A DNA stretch of 64,000 nucleotides from JAKAWQ01 sp963745975 (GCA_963745975.1 CAVUZJ010000026.1:16538-80537), one strand, 5' to 3'; positions 31,221-40,710 are shown, counted from the first letter of the stretch. Notes: generated from the sequence alone by a model not told the origin. Numbers and translations are program-made.

Positions 31221-34067
31221 TTAGCCGAAGGCGCCGACTTCGTGGGTGATGGCGGTGCCGATCTCGCGGACGAGGGCGAAGAGGCGGCCGATCGGGACGA
31301 GGATGTCGCGATGGACTTCGGCGTAGTCGGCGGAGCCGGCGGGCGCGGCGGGCTCGGCGTAGTCGAGATCGGCGGCGGCGTCCGGGGCGGCGGGGAAAAT
31401 CTCGCCCAGCAGCACGAGTGAAGGGGCGATGTCGAGGCGGAGAATCGCCTCCTCGAGCGCGTTCCGCGTGATCCCGTGGCGGGGCGAGAAATCGGGGATC
31501 TCGGTCGCGAGCAGCCAGATGCGATGGATCAGCGCGAGCCGAAGCGCGTGCAGCAGGATCTCGCGCGTGCCCATGAAGGGCGCTTCGGGCCAGGCGGCGC
31601 GGAGTGCGAGATGATCGGCATGGATGCGGCGGAACATCGCGTGCACGGAGGCCGAGATGTCGAGCCGCTCGAGCGCGCGGGCGACGGCGGCGAGGCCGGC
31701 GCGCCGGCCGGGTCGGCGCGTGTGCTGGGCGCGGTCGAGCCAGGATCCGGGATCGAGCGTGGTGACGACGGCGCGCAGGACCTCGATATCGGAATGGCGG
31801 AGCGCGTGGGCCGCGAACTCGAGCGCGCGGTGGAAGCGGCGGCTCTTCGCGCGCATCTCGGCGAAGGTTTCCGGGTGCCGCGCGGCGGCGGCGCCCAATC
31901 CGTGCAGCGTGTTGGCGCACCAGCCGACCTGCTGGAGGATCGCGTTGTTGGGAATGGCGCGAAGCTCGCGGGGATGGCGAAGCCGCGCGCTGCCCAGCAT
32001 CCCGTCGATCTGGCGGGCGGCGGGGCGTGAGCCGGTGCGGTCGGTGAGCGCGGGTCCGAAGGCGCCGAGGAGCGCCGCGTAGCCGGGATCCTCGACCAGC
32101 TCTTCCATCGCGGCGCGGACGGTTGCGAAGAAGTCCGCGGAGAAATCCGTCTCGGCGTAGATTGGATCCTCGATCGGGCCGGCCGCCGGATGGAAGGTCT
32201 GGGCGGCGATGCGCGTGACCGTCGCGGCGGCAAGCTCGGGAGTGCCGAAGAGGAGAAAACCGTCGCCGCCCTGGAAGGCGCTTTCCTCGCGCACCGCGAG
32301 GCCGGCGCGGCGGAGCGCCTGGCGCGAGGCGGTGGGCGAGAGATATTTGAGCCGATCGGCGAGCGAACCCGGATGCGCGCCGCGGCCGATGCTCTCGCCG
32401 TGCGTGTCGAACAGCACCACCTCGACGCCGGTGACGCCGTGGCGCGCGAGCGTCTCGCCGATCTTGAGGCGGAGCCGCTCGATCAGATAGGAGGCCGCGA
32501 GCTGGCCGATATAGCGCCCGGAATCCGAATAGCCGAATTGCAGCGCAAGCCGCCCCGTCGCCTGGAGATAGGCGCGGTAGTGCGGGCTGCGCAGCGCCTC
32601 GTCGAGCACCTCGGCGCCGCGCTCGAGCGCCTCGGCGGTTTCGAAGAGCGGGCTGATCTCAATATGGCGGTCGATGCCGAAGAGGCGCGCGAGCCAGAGT
32701 GCCGCGAGGAGTGTGTAGCCGGTCTCGGTCTCGGCGATGAGGAAGCGGATCGGGACCGCCTCGTCGATGTGCTTGACGATCTCGGCGATCGTCATCATCA
32801 GCTTGGCCGCCGAGGTCTGCTCGGCGAGGAGGCTGCCGAAGCTCACCGGCTGGGAGGTGGTCCTATCGAGGGCTGCGTTGATCGCGGCGAAGAGGGCGCG
32901 GCGATGGGCGGGATCCTCGGGCGGATCGGAAATTCCGAGACGCTGACGGACGACGTTGTGGAGCTGCGCCGCGTTGAGCCGGACATGCGTGTGCGCGAGC
33001 GCCATGCCGTGCGAGACGAGCCCGGCGCGCGCGACGCAGAGCGCGAGGCGCGTGTGGTCGTCCTCGCTCGCGGCGAGGGCTTTCTCGAACAGCGCCAGCA
33101 GCGGCGCCGGCGAGGTCAGCGCCGCCTCGCGATGACCGACGAGGGCGTGCGCGAAGGCGGCGACGCGCGTGGGATCGGGGGCGTCGGGGCAGGCGGCGAG
33201 TTGTGCGCCAACGGCTTCGCGGGCGGCCTCGACGCGCGCGGCGATCGGGGCGGCGGGCGGCAGGACGGCGAGCTCGGCGTGCAGCCGCTCAAGCTGGAGG
33301 CGCTTCATCTCGAGCCGCAAGCGGATCGTTTCCCACCAGCCGATGTCGGTGCGGCCGTCGGTGTCGTACCCGACCCAGCTCGCGAGCACGATCGGGCGCG
33401 GGACGAGGCTGGTCCAGCGGTCGGGCCAGGCGGTGCGGGCGACCGCGAGGAGGGCCGCGTTGAAGCGGTCGATCGCGTCGCGGCCGTTGGAGATCGCCGC
33501 GACCGCTTCGGCGAATTCCCGGCCAAGCGTGATCGGCGGCGGGCGATGAGAGCCGAACTCGGCCGCCGGCCGGCCCGAGGCCATCTCGGCGAGCGCGTGG
33601 CCGACCTCGGGCGGGAGCGCGAAGGTCGGATGCGCGGTGAAGACGGCGGCGAAGCGCGTGCGCTCGACGAGCGCGCGATATTCCGCGAGCCGGACCGGGC
33701 TGTCCTCGGGGTCGGGGCGGAGGAGATGCTGCGCCAGCATGCCGAGCACGCGGTCGTTCTCGGCCGGCTCGGCGCCGCCGACATAGTGGGCGAGGCGGCG
33801 CGCCCGATCGGCGAAGCCGGCGTCGCGCAGATGGCGGATCAGGCCGCCGATCGCCTCCTCGGAGAGCGTGCCGTCGTCCATGCGCCGCTCGATCGCGAGG
33901 GCGACGAGAAGGACCGGGTTGCCGAACGGGTCTTCCTCGAGGCGTGCGCCGAGCCGCGCGGCGAGAGCGAGCAGCTCGTCCGCGAGCGGAACGGAATCCT
34001 CGAGCGCGGGTGCCAAGGTGGTGTCGGGCACGGCGGCATCATGCCGGTCATTGTGCACCCGCAGCAA
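31221..34067 (-). CDS. ppc: Divergent phosphoenolpyruvate carboxylase
   Basis: A 948-residue protein of PEPC length. It keeps the N-terminal active-site segment as FTAHPT (residues 143-148, normally LTAHPT) and GYSDSGRYIG (512-521, normally GYSDSAKDAG). The usual FHGRGGTVGRGGGP loop appears as FDTHGESIGRGAHPG (553-567), shortened by about two residues and without the first Arg. PEPC adds bicarbonate to PEP to make oxaloacetate; the loop changes leave activity uncertain. GTG 34031 (VPDTTLAPALEDS) is an alternative start. The stop abuts a hairpin repeat. Confidence 0.75.
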   Translation of the reverse strand: MLRVHNDRHDAAVPDTTLAPALEDSVPLADELLALAARLGARLEEDPFGNPVLLVALAIERRMDDGTLSEEAIGGLIRHLRDAGFADRARRLAHYVGGAEPAENDRVLGMLAQHLLRPDPEDSPVRLAEYRALVERTRFAAVFTAHPTFALPPEVGHALAEMASGRPAAEFGSHRPPPITLGREFAEAVAAISNGRDAIDRFNAALLAVARTAWPDRWTSLVPRPIVLASWVGYDTDGRTDIGWWETIRLRLEMKRLQLERLHAELAVLPPAAPIAARVEAAREAVGAQLAACPDAPDPTRVAAFAHALVGHREAALTSPAPLLALFEKALAASEDDHTRLALCVARAGLVSHGMALAHTHVRLNAAQLHNVVRQRLGISDPPEDPAHRRALFAAINAALDRTTSQPVSFGSLLAEQTSAAKLMMTIAEIVKHIDEAVPIRFLIAETETGYTLLAALWLARLFGIDRHIEISPLFETAEALERGAEVLDEALRSPHYRAYLQATGRLALQFGYSDSGRYIGQLAASYLIERLRLKIGETLARHGVTGVEVVLFDTHGESIGRGAHPGSLADRLKYLSPTASRQALRRAGLAVREESAFQGGDGFLLFGTPELAAATVTRIAAQTFHPAAGPIEDPIYAETDFSADFFATVRAAMEELVEDPGYAALLGAFGPALTDRTGSRPAARQIDGMLGSARLRHPRELRAIPNNAILQQVGWCANTLHGLGAAAARHPETFAEMRAKSRRFHRALEFAAHALRHSDIEVLRAVVTTLDPGSWLDRAQHTRRPGRRAGLAAVARALERLDISASVHAMFRRIHADHLALRAAWPEAPFMGTREILLHALRLALIHRIWLLATEIPDFSPRHGITRNALEEAILRLDIAPSLVLLGEIFPAAPDAAADLDYAEPAAPAGSADYAEVHRDILVPIGRLFALVREIGTAITHEVGAFG

Positions 34068-34082
34068 GAAAAGAGTGGCGCG

Positions 34083-34757
34083 TCAGGACGGGACCTTTGC
34101 CCAATCGACCGGATGGGCGAAGAAGCGGATCCCGCCGGCGCCGTTCGCTTCCCAGGCGCCGCGGTGATCGGCGAAGCCCTCGGCCACGGAAACGCTGAGG
34201 GCGTTGTGCAGGCCGGCCTGCGCGTCCTGGGGGCCGTCCGCCGCGAGGGCGGCGAGCGACTTCTCGCTTGGGCGGATGACGGCGATGTGGCCCGGGCGGC
34301 GCAGGTTCGGGTTCGCGTAGGCGGCGAGGACGACAAATCCCCGGTTGGCGAGGCTTTGCGCTTCCGCAGCGCCGACCTCGCGCCACCCCTCCGCTTCTCC
34401 TTGGCCCGCGAGCCAGCGGAACTGCGCGTTGGCGAGCAGGTCCTGGCCGTGCTCGGGCGGGCGGAGGAGATAGACGCCCATGCGATCGGCCATGGCCGCG
34501 GCGTAGGCGCTGCAATGCGTCGCGGTCGGCGACCAGCCGGGGCGGGACGGGTCCGGCGCGCCGGTGAGCCAGTCGATGTGCACATGCGGCAGCCAGAGAT
34601 GCCCGACCCCCGAGCGATCGAGCAGCCTGGCGAGCCGGGCGCCGTCAGGCCTGATCGGTCCGCAGCATGGGGCGTTCTGCGACGCGGCGCCGAAGGAAGG
34701 GGCGAGGAGGAACGAGAGCGCCAGAGCGGCGCGCGCAAGGGGAAGGCGGCCGCGCAT
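34083..34757 (-). CDS. Secreted CHAP/NlpC-P60-like protein
   Basis: A 224-residue protein starting at ATG 34757 with a signal peptide (LPLARAALALSFLLAPSFGA). A papain-like pair is visible: a Cys in SPTATHCSAYAAAMADRMGV and a His in RRPGHIAVIRPSE, in the order and spacing of CHAP/NlpC-P60 amidases that cut cell-wall or amide bonds. The best guess is a periplasmic wall hydrolase. It lies 15 bp upstream of the PEPC start on the same strand, perhaps by chance. Confidence 0.6.
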   Translation of the reverse strand: MRGRLPLARAALALSFLLAPSFGAASQNAPCCGPIRPDGARLARLLDRSGVGHLWLPHVHIDWLTGAPDPSRPGWSPTATHCSAYAAAMADRMGVYLLRPPEHGQDLLANAQFRWLAGQGEAEGWREVGAAEAQSLANRGFVVLAAYANPNLRRPGHIAVIRPSEKSLAALAADGPQDAQAGLHNALSVSVAEGFADHRGAWEANGAGGIRFFAHPVDWAKVPS

Positions 34758-34935
34758 CGGCCGCTGCACTAGCACAATCAGGCTCCCGGCGGAATCGGGG
34801 AGGAACGCGCTCGTGATCGCGTTGCTCCCCGCGCCGGGCTTGCGAGCCCCCCTGGTCTGGGCGATAGCACCGCCGCGCCCGAAGGGAACGTGACGCAGGT
34901 CTCCCGATTTTTCGATCCGCATAGAGGAGCGATGG

Positions 34936-35766
34936 ATGCTGCTTGCCCAATTGACCGACCTGCATGTCTGCCCGGTGGGGGTGGCGGCCAATCGGGTGGT
35001 CGAGACCAACACGCTGGTCGAGCGGGCGCTCCGGATGGTGAGCCGGATGCGGCCGGTGCCGGATGCCGTGATCCTCTCGGGCGATCTCGCCGAGAACGGC
35101 CTCGTCGCCGAGTACGAGGTCCTGGTGGGGCTGCTCGGCCGGTATCTCGACTGCCCGGTCTACGCGGTTCCCGGCAATCACGACCGGCGGGAGAATTTCC
35201 GCGCCGCACTCGGCCATCTGCCGGGGGTCACGTCGGACCCCGAGTTCGTGCAATACGCGATCGAAGCCCATCCGGTGCGCCTGGTGATGCTCGATACGCT
35301 GGTTCCGGGCGGCGGCTACGGGCGGCTCGATGCGGGGCAGCTCGCATGGCTCGATCGGACGCTGGCGGCGGAGGGAGCGAAGCCCACGATCATCGTCATG
35401 CACCATCCCCCCTTCGATTGCGGCATCGCCCATATGGACCGGATCAAGCTCGCGGATGCCGCCGCCTTCGCCGCGATCATTGCGCGCCATTCCCAGGTGC
35501 GGCGCATCCTTTGCGGCCACGTGCACCGGCCGGTGACGACGCATGTCGGCCACGCGATCGCCAGCATCTCGCCCTCGGTCGCACACCAAGTGGTGCTCGA
35601 CCTCGACCCCGCGGGGCCCTCGGCGTTCGTGATGGAGCCGCCCGCGTTCCAGGTGCACCACGTCAACGGAACCGGCGAGATCGTCTCGCATACCGCGTAT
35701 GTCGAGACCTATCCGGGACCGTTTCCGTTCGTCCTCTCGGCGGAATATCCGGGCAACCGCAAGTAG
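34936..35766 (+). CDS. Metallophosphoesterase, CpdA/GpdQ-like
   Basis: A 276-residue protein with the full calcineurin-like motif set: QLTDLHV, ILSGDLAENG, VPGNHD, MHHPPFD and the final GHVHRP. These ligands form a two-metal site. Length and start (MLLAQLTDLHVCPVG) match class III cyclic-nucleotide and glycerophosphodiester phosphodiesterases. The substrate is not determined. ATG 34936 follows GAGGAGCG. Confidence 0.88.
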   Translation: MLLAQLTDLHVCPVGVAANRVVETNTLVERALRMVSRMRPVPDAVILSGDLAENGLVAEYEVLVGLLGRYLDCPVYAVPGNHDRRENFRAALGHLPGVTSDPEFVQYAIEAHPVRLVMLDTLVPGGGYGRLDAGQLAWLDRTLAAEGAKPTIIVMHHPPFDCGIAHMDRIKLADAAAFAAIIARHSQVRRILCGHVHRPVTTHVGHAIASISPSVAHQVVLDLDPAGPSAFVMEPPAFQVHHVNGTGEIVSHTAYVETYPGPFPFVLSAEYPGNRK

Positions 35767-35773
35767 GTGAGGC

Positions 35774-35790
35774 GGGGGGCGGAGCCCCCC
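35774..35790. terminator. GC hairpin between convergent genes
   Basis: GGGGGGC-AGA-like loop-GCCCCCC: the stem GGGGGGC/GCCCCCC with loop GGA lies 7 bp after the phosphoesterase stop and 21 bp before the glnA stop on the other strand. It could terminate either transcript. The stem is like the second hairpin of the 3673-3720 and 31174-31220 pairs; it has no T tract. Confidence 0.5.
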
Positions 35791-35811
35791 AGCCTTCAGA
35801 CGGACCCGCCT

Positions 35812-37244
35812 TCAAACGGAATAGTACATCTCGAACTCGACCGGGTGCGGCGTGTGCTCGAAGCGGTAGACCTCGGTCCAGCGGAGCGCGATGTAGCTTT
35901 CGACCTGATCGCTGCTGAACACGTCGCCGGCGAGCAGGAAATCGTAGTCGGCCTCGAGCGCGCCGAGCGCTTCGCGCAAGCTGCCGCAGACGGTCGGGAT
36001 CCCTTTCAGCTCCTCGGGCGGAAGGTCGTAGAGATCTTGTCCATCGGATCGCCGGGATGGATCTTGTTGCGGATCCCGTCGAGCCCGGCCATCAGCATCG
36101 CGGCGAAAGCGAGATAGGGGTTCGCCGCGGCGTCCGGGAAGCGCACCTCGACGCGCTTGCCCTTGGGGCTGGTGGCGTAGGGAATGCGGCAGGAGGCGGA
36201 GCGGTTGCGGGCAGAGTAGGCCAGCAGCACCGGCGCCTCGAAGCCCGGGATCAGGCGCTTGTAGCTGTTCGTGGTCGGGTTGGTGAAGGCGTTGAGCGCC
36301 TTCGCGTGCTTGATGATGCCGCCGATATAGTAGAGCGCCATCTCCGAGAGATCGGCGTAGCCGTTGCCCGCGAAGAGCGGCTTGCCCGACTTCCAGATCG
36401 ACTGGTGGCAGTGCATGCCCGAGCCGTTGTCGCCGTAGATCGGCTTCGGCATGAAGGTCGCCGTCTTGCCGTAGCTATTGGCGACGTTGTGGATGCAGTA
36501 TTTGTAGATCTGCATCGCGTCCGCCATCTTGACGAGCGGGCTGAACTTGATGCCGAGCTCGTGCTGGCTCTGCGCGACCTCGTGGTGGTGCTTCTCGATC
36601 GCGACACCCATCTCGCCCATGGTCGCGAGCATCTCGGCGCGCAGATCGCTATCCGAATCGACGGGCGGGACGGGGAAATAGCCGCCCTTGATCGCCGGGC
36701 GGTGGCCCGTGTTGCCCTCCGGATATTCCTTCGTCGAGGCCTGCGGGCCCTCGGTGCTATCGAGCTGGAACATGCCGTAGTTGCCGCCGGTTCCGTAGCG
36801 CGCCGAATCGAAGACGAAGAATTCGGCCTCGGGGCCGAAGAAGGCGGTGTCACCGATGCCGGTGGAGCTGAGATAGGCCTCCGCCTTCTTGGCGGTGGAA
36901 CGGGGATCGCGGCCGTAGGGCTGGCCGGTGGACGGCTCGAGAATGTCGCAGAAGAGAATGAGCGACGGCTTGGCCGAGAACGGGTCCATGCAGGCGGTGT
37001 CCGGATCCGGCATCAGGATCATGTCGCTCTCGTTGATCGCCTTCCACCCGGCGATCGAGGAGCCGTCGAACATGATTCCGTCCTTGAAGGCGTCCTCGTC
37101 GATGGTCCAGGCAGCCTGCGCGGTGTGCTGCCATTTGCCGCGCGGGTCGGTGAACCGAAGGTCCACGAACTCGGCCGAGTGCTCCTTCATCATTTCCATG
37201 ACCTTGCTCACGCCGCCACCGGGCGGGCTGGGCCGCTTCGCCAT
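35812..37244 (-). CDS. glnA: Glutamine synthetase, type I (one-base break near the 3' end)
   Basis: The main nitrogen-assimilation enzyme, joining ammonia to glutamate with ATP. The frame from ATG 37244 (GGAGA upstream) gives FVDLRFTDPRGKWQHTA, FDGSSIAGWKAINESDM, FFGPEAEFFVFD, GMHCHQSIW and NRSASCRIPY. At about 36036, DPMDK is followed by a missing G; the next frame continues DLYDLPPEELKGIPTVCGSL to EFEMYYSV and TGA at 35814. Restored length is 477 residues. The downstream frame is perfectly conserved, so a sequencing error is likely. The adenylylation-type Tyr region lies in the C-terminal part. Confidence 0.93.
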
Positions 37245-37355
37245 TCGTCTCTCCATGTTTGCTTTGGCCAATTTGGCATTGGCCACGTTTGCATTCGGTC
37301 GTCGGTGGTGTCGGGCCCCGCTCGCCGGGCATCGGCGGAGGGGATCGTTCGGTTC

Positions 37356-37694
37356 TCAGATCGCGTCCTCTCCCCGTTCACCCGTGCGGATGCGGATGAC
37401 CTCCTCTATGTTGCTGACGAAGATTTTGCCGTCGCCGATCCGTCCGGTGCGGGCGGCGGTCATGATGGCCTCGATCGCTCGCTCGGCCATCGCGTCGTCG
37501 CACACGACCTCGAGTTTCGCTTTCGGCAGGAAATCCACGACGTACTCTGCGCCACGATAGAGCTCGGTGTGGCCTTTCTGGCGCCCGAACCCTTTCGCTT
37601 CGACCACGGTTATTCCCTGCAATCCGACTTCGTGCAACGCCTCCTTCACCTCATCGAGCTTGAACGGCTTGATCACGGCCTCGATCTTTTTCAT
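37356..37694 (-). CDS. glnB: Nitrogen regulatory protein PII
   Basis: A 112-residue protein, full PII length, starting MKKIEAVIKPFKLDEVKEAL. The T-loop GFGRQKGHTELYRGAEYVVD contains Tyr51, the GlnD uridylylation site. The C-terminal GKIFVSNIEEVIRIRTGERG is the ATP/2-oxoglutarate-binding end. PII signals nitrogen status to NtrB, GlnE and other targets. The glnA gene starts 112 bp downstream on the same strand, giving the standard alphaproteobacterial glnBA operon behind a sigma-54 promoter. Confidence 0.95.
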   Translation of the reverse strand: MKKIEAVIKPFKLDEVKEALHEVGLQGITVVEAKGFGRQKGHTELYRGAEYVVDFLPKAKLEVVCDDAMAERAIEAIMTAARTGRIGDGKIFVSNIEEVIRIRTGERGEDAI

Positions 37695-37790
37695 TGGCAC
37701 GCTCGCGCCCGGCCAGGCCGGAGCACCCTCCTTTTGCATCCGAACCGCCGCGACCCGTCCATGCACCTGACGATGGCCGCTCCAAAGGCT

Positions 37791-37806
37791 TGCACGCGCC
37801 GTGCCA
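37791..37806 (-). promoter_or_regulatory. Sigma-54 (RpoN) promoter of glnBA
   Basis: On the minus strand the sequence is TGGCACGGCGCGTGCA. It matches the -24/-12 consensus TGGCACG-N4-TTGCA at every position but one, with correct spacing. It lies about 97 bp upstream of the glnB start. This implies nitrogen-regulated transcription by NtrC, as known for glnBA in related bacteria. Confidence 0.75.
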
Positions 37807-37829
37807 GAATGGCAATGGCGCTCGGGCGA

Positions 37830-37844
37830 TGCACGGATCGTGCC
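37830..37844 (-). promoter_or_regulatory. Possible NtrC-binding dyad upstream of the glnBA promoter
   Basis: TGCAC-GGATC-GTGCC is a near-palindrome close to the NtrC consensus (TGCACC-N5-GGTGCA) with the right half-site spacing. It sits about 24 bp upstream of the -24 element, closer than typical enhancers, so it is tentative. Confidence 0.4.
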
Positions 37845-37953
37845 GTGACGAACCAGTTACCGCCTGTTCCTTGGGCGAAGTACTTGGTTCTGCCCGCTTC
37901 TGAGGCAGAAGTCGCGGGAAGATGGACCGCTTCCGGGACTGCAAGCAGCCCCA

Positions 37954-37990
37954 TTGCAAGCGCCCGGTTGCAAGCGCCTGGGTTGCAAGC
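37954..37990. repeat. Short tandem repeat in the glnB-rpsB intergenic region
   Basis: TTGCAAGCGCCCGG, TTGCAAGCGCCTGGG and TTGCAAGC follow one another. The 472-bp divergent gap 37695-38166 otherwise holds the sigma-54 promoter and presumably the rpsB promoter, and no gene. Confidence 0.6.
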
Positions 37991-38166
37991 TCGGGACGAT
38001 TGCGCCATATCGCTGCCGCCGGCCAGGCCTCGCTCGCTTGAGCGTGCCTCCGGTAATTCACACGCGGGGCGCCTTTCCCGGCCATTGATCACTCCCCCTG
38101 GCCGGGTCCGGTGCGACAAGCGAGGCCCCGCGGAGGCTCAACCGGACGGAAGGAAAGGCCAAGCCC

Positions 38167-38949
38167 ATGGCGATGCCCGAATTCACCCTGCGCCAGCTCC
38201 TCGAAGCGGGCGTCCATTTCGGCCACCACACGCGGCGGTGGAATCCGCGCATGGAGCCGTACCTCTTCGGCGTGCGCAACCAGGTGCACATCATCGATCT
38301 CGAGCAGACGATGCCGCTGCTCGCGCGCGCGCTCGCGGCGATCCGCGACGTGACCGCGGCCGGCGGGCGCGTGCTGTTCGTCGGCACCAAGCGCGCGGCC
38401 GCCGAATATGTCGCCGAGGCGGCCAAGCGCTGCGGCCAGTACTACGTCAACCATCGCTGGCTCGGCGGCACGCTCACCAACTGGAAGACCATCACCGGCA
38501 GCATCAAGCGGCTGCGCCAGATCGAGGAGCTGCTCTCCGGCGACACCCACGGGCTCACCAAGAAAGAGGTGCTGGAGATCACCCGCGACCGCGACAAGCT
38601 CGAGCGGGCGCTCGGCGGCATCAAGGAGATGGGCGGGCTTCCCGACATCCTTTTCGTCATCGACACGAACAAGGAAAAGCTCGCGATCGAGGAGGCGGAG
38701 AAGCTGCATATCCCGGTGGTCGCGGTGCTCGACAGCAACTCCGACCCGCGCGGCGTCACCTACCCAATTCCGGGCAACGACGACGCGATCCGCGCGATCA
38801 ACCTCTATTGCGAGCTGGTGGCGGGTGCCGTGCTCGAAGGGATCAGCGCCGAGCTCGCCGCGAGCGGGGGCGACCCGGGCGCCGACGAGGAGCTCCGCTC
38901 CGAGCCGGCGCCGGCGGTCGCTTCGGAACCCGCGCCGGCGGCGGGCTGA
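38167..38949 (+). CDS. rpsB: 30S ribosomal protein S2
   Basis: A 260-residue protein with all S2 hallmarks: FTLRQLLEAGVHFGHHTRRW, VLFVGTKRAA, YYVNHRWLGGTLTNWKTI, LPDILFVIDTNKEKLAI and VAVLDSNSDP. S2 bridges the head and body of the small subunit. The C-terminus has an Ala/Pro/Glu-rich tail (EPAPAVASEPAPAAG). Met at 38173 is an alternative start. It heads the rpsB-tsf-pyrH-frr operon. Confidence 0.97.
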   Translation: MAMPEFTLRQLLEAGVHFGHHTRRWNPRMEPYLFGVRNQVHIIDLEQTMPLLARALAAIRDVTAAGGRVLFVGTKRAAAEYVAEAAKRCGQYYVNHRWLGGTLTNWKTITGSIKRLRQIEELLSGDTHGLTKKEVLEITRDRDKLERALGGIKEMGGLPDILFVIDTNKEKLAIEEAEKLHIPVVAVLDSNSDPRGVTYPIPGNDDAIRAINLYCELVAGAVLEGISAELAASGGDPGADEELRSEPAPAVASEPAPAAG

Positions 38950-38963
38950 TCGGGAGAAGAGAG

Positions 38964-39845
38964 ATGGCCGAGATCGCCGCGGCGCTGGTCAGGGATCTGC
39001 GCGAGAAGACCGGCGCAGGGATGATGGATTGCAAGCGGGCGCTGAGCGAAACCGGGGGCGATATCGAGGCGGCCACCGACTGGCTGCGCAAGAAGGGGCT
39101 GGCGGCCGCGGCCAAGCGGGCGGGGCGCGCGGCGAGCGAAGGGCTGGTGGCGATCGCCAGCCGTCCGGGTCGGGCGGCGATGGTGGAGGTCAACGCCGAG
39201 ACCGACTTCGTCGCGCGCAACCAGACGTTCCAGGACTTCGTGGCCGGCGTCGCCGCCGTGGCGCTCGAGTTCGGTGAGGATGTCGAGGCGATCCTCGCGG
39301 CACCCTTGCAAGGCGTCGGCCGCACCGTGTCCGAGGAGCTGACCCGCCTGGTCGCGACGATCGGCGAGAACCTCACGCTCAGGCGCGCGCGCGTCCTCTC
39401 CGCCCCGGTGGTGGCGAGCTACATGCACGCCGCCCTTCGCCCGGGCCTCGGCCGCATCGGCGTGCTGGTGGCGCTCGAGGGCGTCGGGACCGAGGCGGAG
39501 GCGCTGGTCGAGCTTGGCCGCCAGATGGGCATGCACATTGCCGCGAGCCGGCCCGAGGCGATCGACATCGAAGGCGTCGATCCCGCTTCGCTCGAGCGGG
39601 AGCGGGCGGTGCTCGCCGAGCAGGCGCGCACTTCGGGCAAGCCCGAGGAGATCGTCGCCCGCATGGTCGAAGGCCGCATCCGGAAATACTACGAAGAGGT
39701 CGTCCTGCTCGAGCAGGTCTGGGTGCATGACGGGGAGAGCCGGGTCGCGGCGATCCTGAAGAAGCAAGGCGCGCACCTCCTCGGCTTCGCCCGCTTCGCG
39801 CTTGGCGAGGGAGGGGCGAAGCCGCCGGCGGAAGCTTCCGCCTGA
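38964..39845 (+). CDS. tsf: Elongation factor Ts
   Basis: A 293-residue protein starting 14 bp after rpsB with GGGAGAAGAGAG upstream. The N-terminal UBA-like domain has VRDLREKTGAGMMDCKRALS; the core has VEVNAETDFVARNQTFQDF, the EF-Tu contact region, and the C-terminal KYYEEVVLLEQVWV. EF-Ts recharges EF-Tu with GTP. A CCTCAGGC-TTGT-GCCTGAGG hairpin (39861-39880) follows and may partly terminate transcription before pyrH. Confidence 0.97.
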   Translation: MAEIAAALVRDLREKTGAGMMDCKRALSETGGDIEAATDWLRKKGLAAAAKRAGRAASEGLVAIASRPGRAAMVEVNAETDFVARNQTFQDFVAGVAAVALEFGEDVEAILAAPLQGVGRTVSEELTRLVATIGENLTLRRARVLSAPVVASYMHAALRPGLGRIGVLVALEGVGTEAEALVELGRQMGMHIAASRPEAIDIEGVDPASLERERAVLAEQARTSGKPEEIVARMVEGRIRKYYEEVVLLEQVWVHDGESRVAAILKKQGAHLLGFARFALGEGGAKPPAEASA

Positions 39846-39941
39846 GAGGTCCGGCCTGTCCCTCAGGCTTGTGCCTGAGGCTTGTCCCTGGGGGGGGCCC
39901 GGCCTATGAGGGGGCTCGCCGCCACGAGAGATGCCCCTTCG

Positions 39942-40667
39942 ATGCTGCCCAAGCCGGCCTATAGGCGTGTCCTCTTGAAAGTGTCGGGCGAAGCCCTGAT
40001 GGGCAGGCGCGAGTACGGCCTCGATACCGACACGGTGCAGGCGATCGCCGCCGATATCGAGGACGTGGTGGCGCTCGGCGTACAGGTCTGCATGGTGATC
40101 GGCGGGGGGAACATCTTCCGTGGCGTCTCCGCCGCCGCCGAGGGGATGGATCGGGCGCAGGCGGACTATATCGGCATGCTGGCCACCGTGATGAATGCAC
40201 TCGCCGTGCAAGGCGCGCTGGAAAGCCGCGACGTGCCGACCCGGGTGCAGTCGGCGATCCCGATGGCGAGCGTTTGCGAGCCCTATATCCGCCGCCGCGC
40301 GCAGCGGCACATGGAGAAGGGGCGGGTGGTGATCTTCGCCGCCGGCACCGGCAATCCCTTCTTCACCACCGACACCGCCGCGGCGCTGCGCGCGGCCGAG
40401 ATGGGCTGCGATGCGCTGCTCAAGGGCACGCAGGTCGACGGGGTCTATTCCGCGGACCCGCGCAAGGTGCCGGGGGCCGCGCGCTACGAGGAGCTCTCCT
40501 ATCTCGACGTGCTCTCGCGCGACCTCAGCGTGATGGACGCGGCGGCGGTGAGCCTCGCCCGCGAGAACGGCCTGCCGATCCTGGTGTTCAACATCCATGC
40601 CCCGGGCGCCTTCGCTCAGGTGATGCGCGGGGAGGGGCGGTTCACCCGGATCGTCGAGCCGCAATGA
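39942..40667 (+). CDS. pyrH: UMP kinase
   Basis: A 241-residue bacterial UMP kinase (UMP + ATP to UDP). Motifs: YRRVLLKVSGEALMG, VIGGGNIFRG, GMLATVMNALA and FFTTDTAAALRAAEM...GTQVDGVYSADPR. The start at 39942 (MLPKPAYRRVLLK) is chosen because family members begin a few residues before this strand; earlier Met codons at 39882 and 39906 would add unmatched residues. Confidence 0.95.
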   Translation: MLPKPAYRRVLLKVSGEALMGRREYGLDTDTVQAIAADIEDVVALGVQVCMVIGGGNIFRGVSAAAEGMDRAQADYIGMLATVMNALAVQGALESRDVPTRVQSAIPMASVCEPYIRRRAQRHMEKGRVVIFAAGTGNPFFTTDTAAALRAAEMGCDALLKGTQVDGVYSADPRKVPGAARYEELSYLDVLSRDLSVMDAAAVSLARENGLPILVFNIHAPGAFAQVMRGEGRFTRIVEPQ

Positions 40668-40710
40668 GCCGGAAGGTCGACGGCCGGAACAAGAGCTGGG
40701 GAGGCGGGCG

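Noticed and set aside
36057..38160. Long open plus-strand frame opposite glnA and glnB, running into tsf
   Set aside because: The frame is the GC-rich shadow of glnA/glnB; only its 3' end (38964-39845, tsf) is real. The antisense part has no protein-like motifs.
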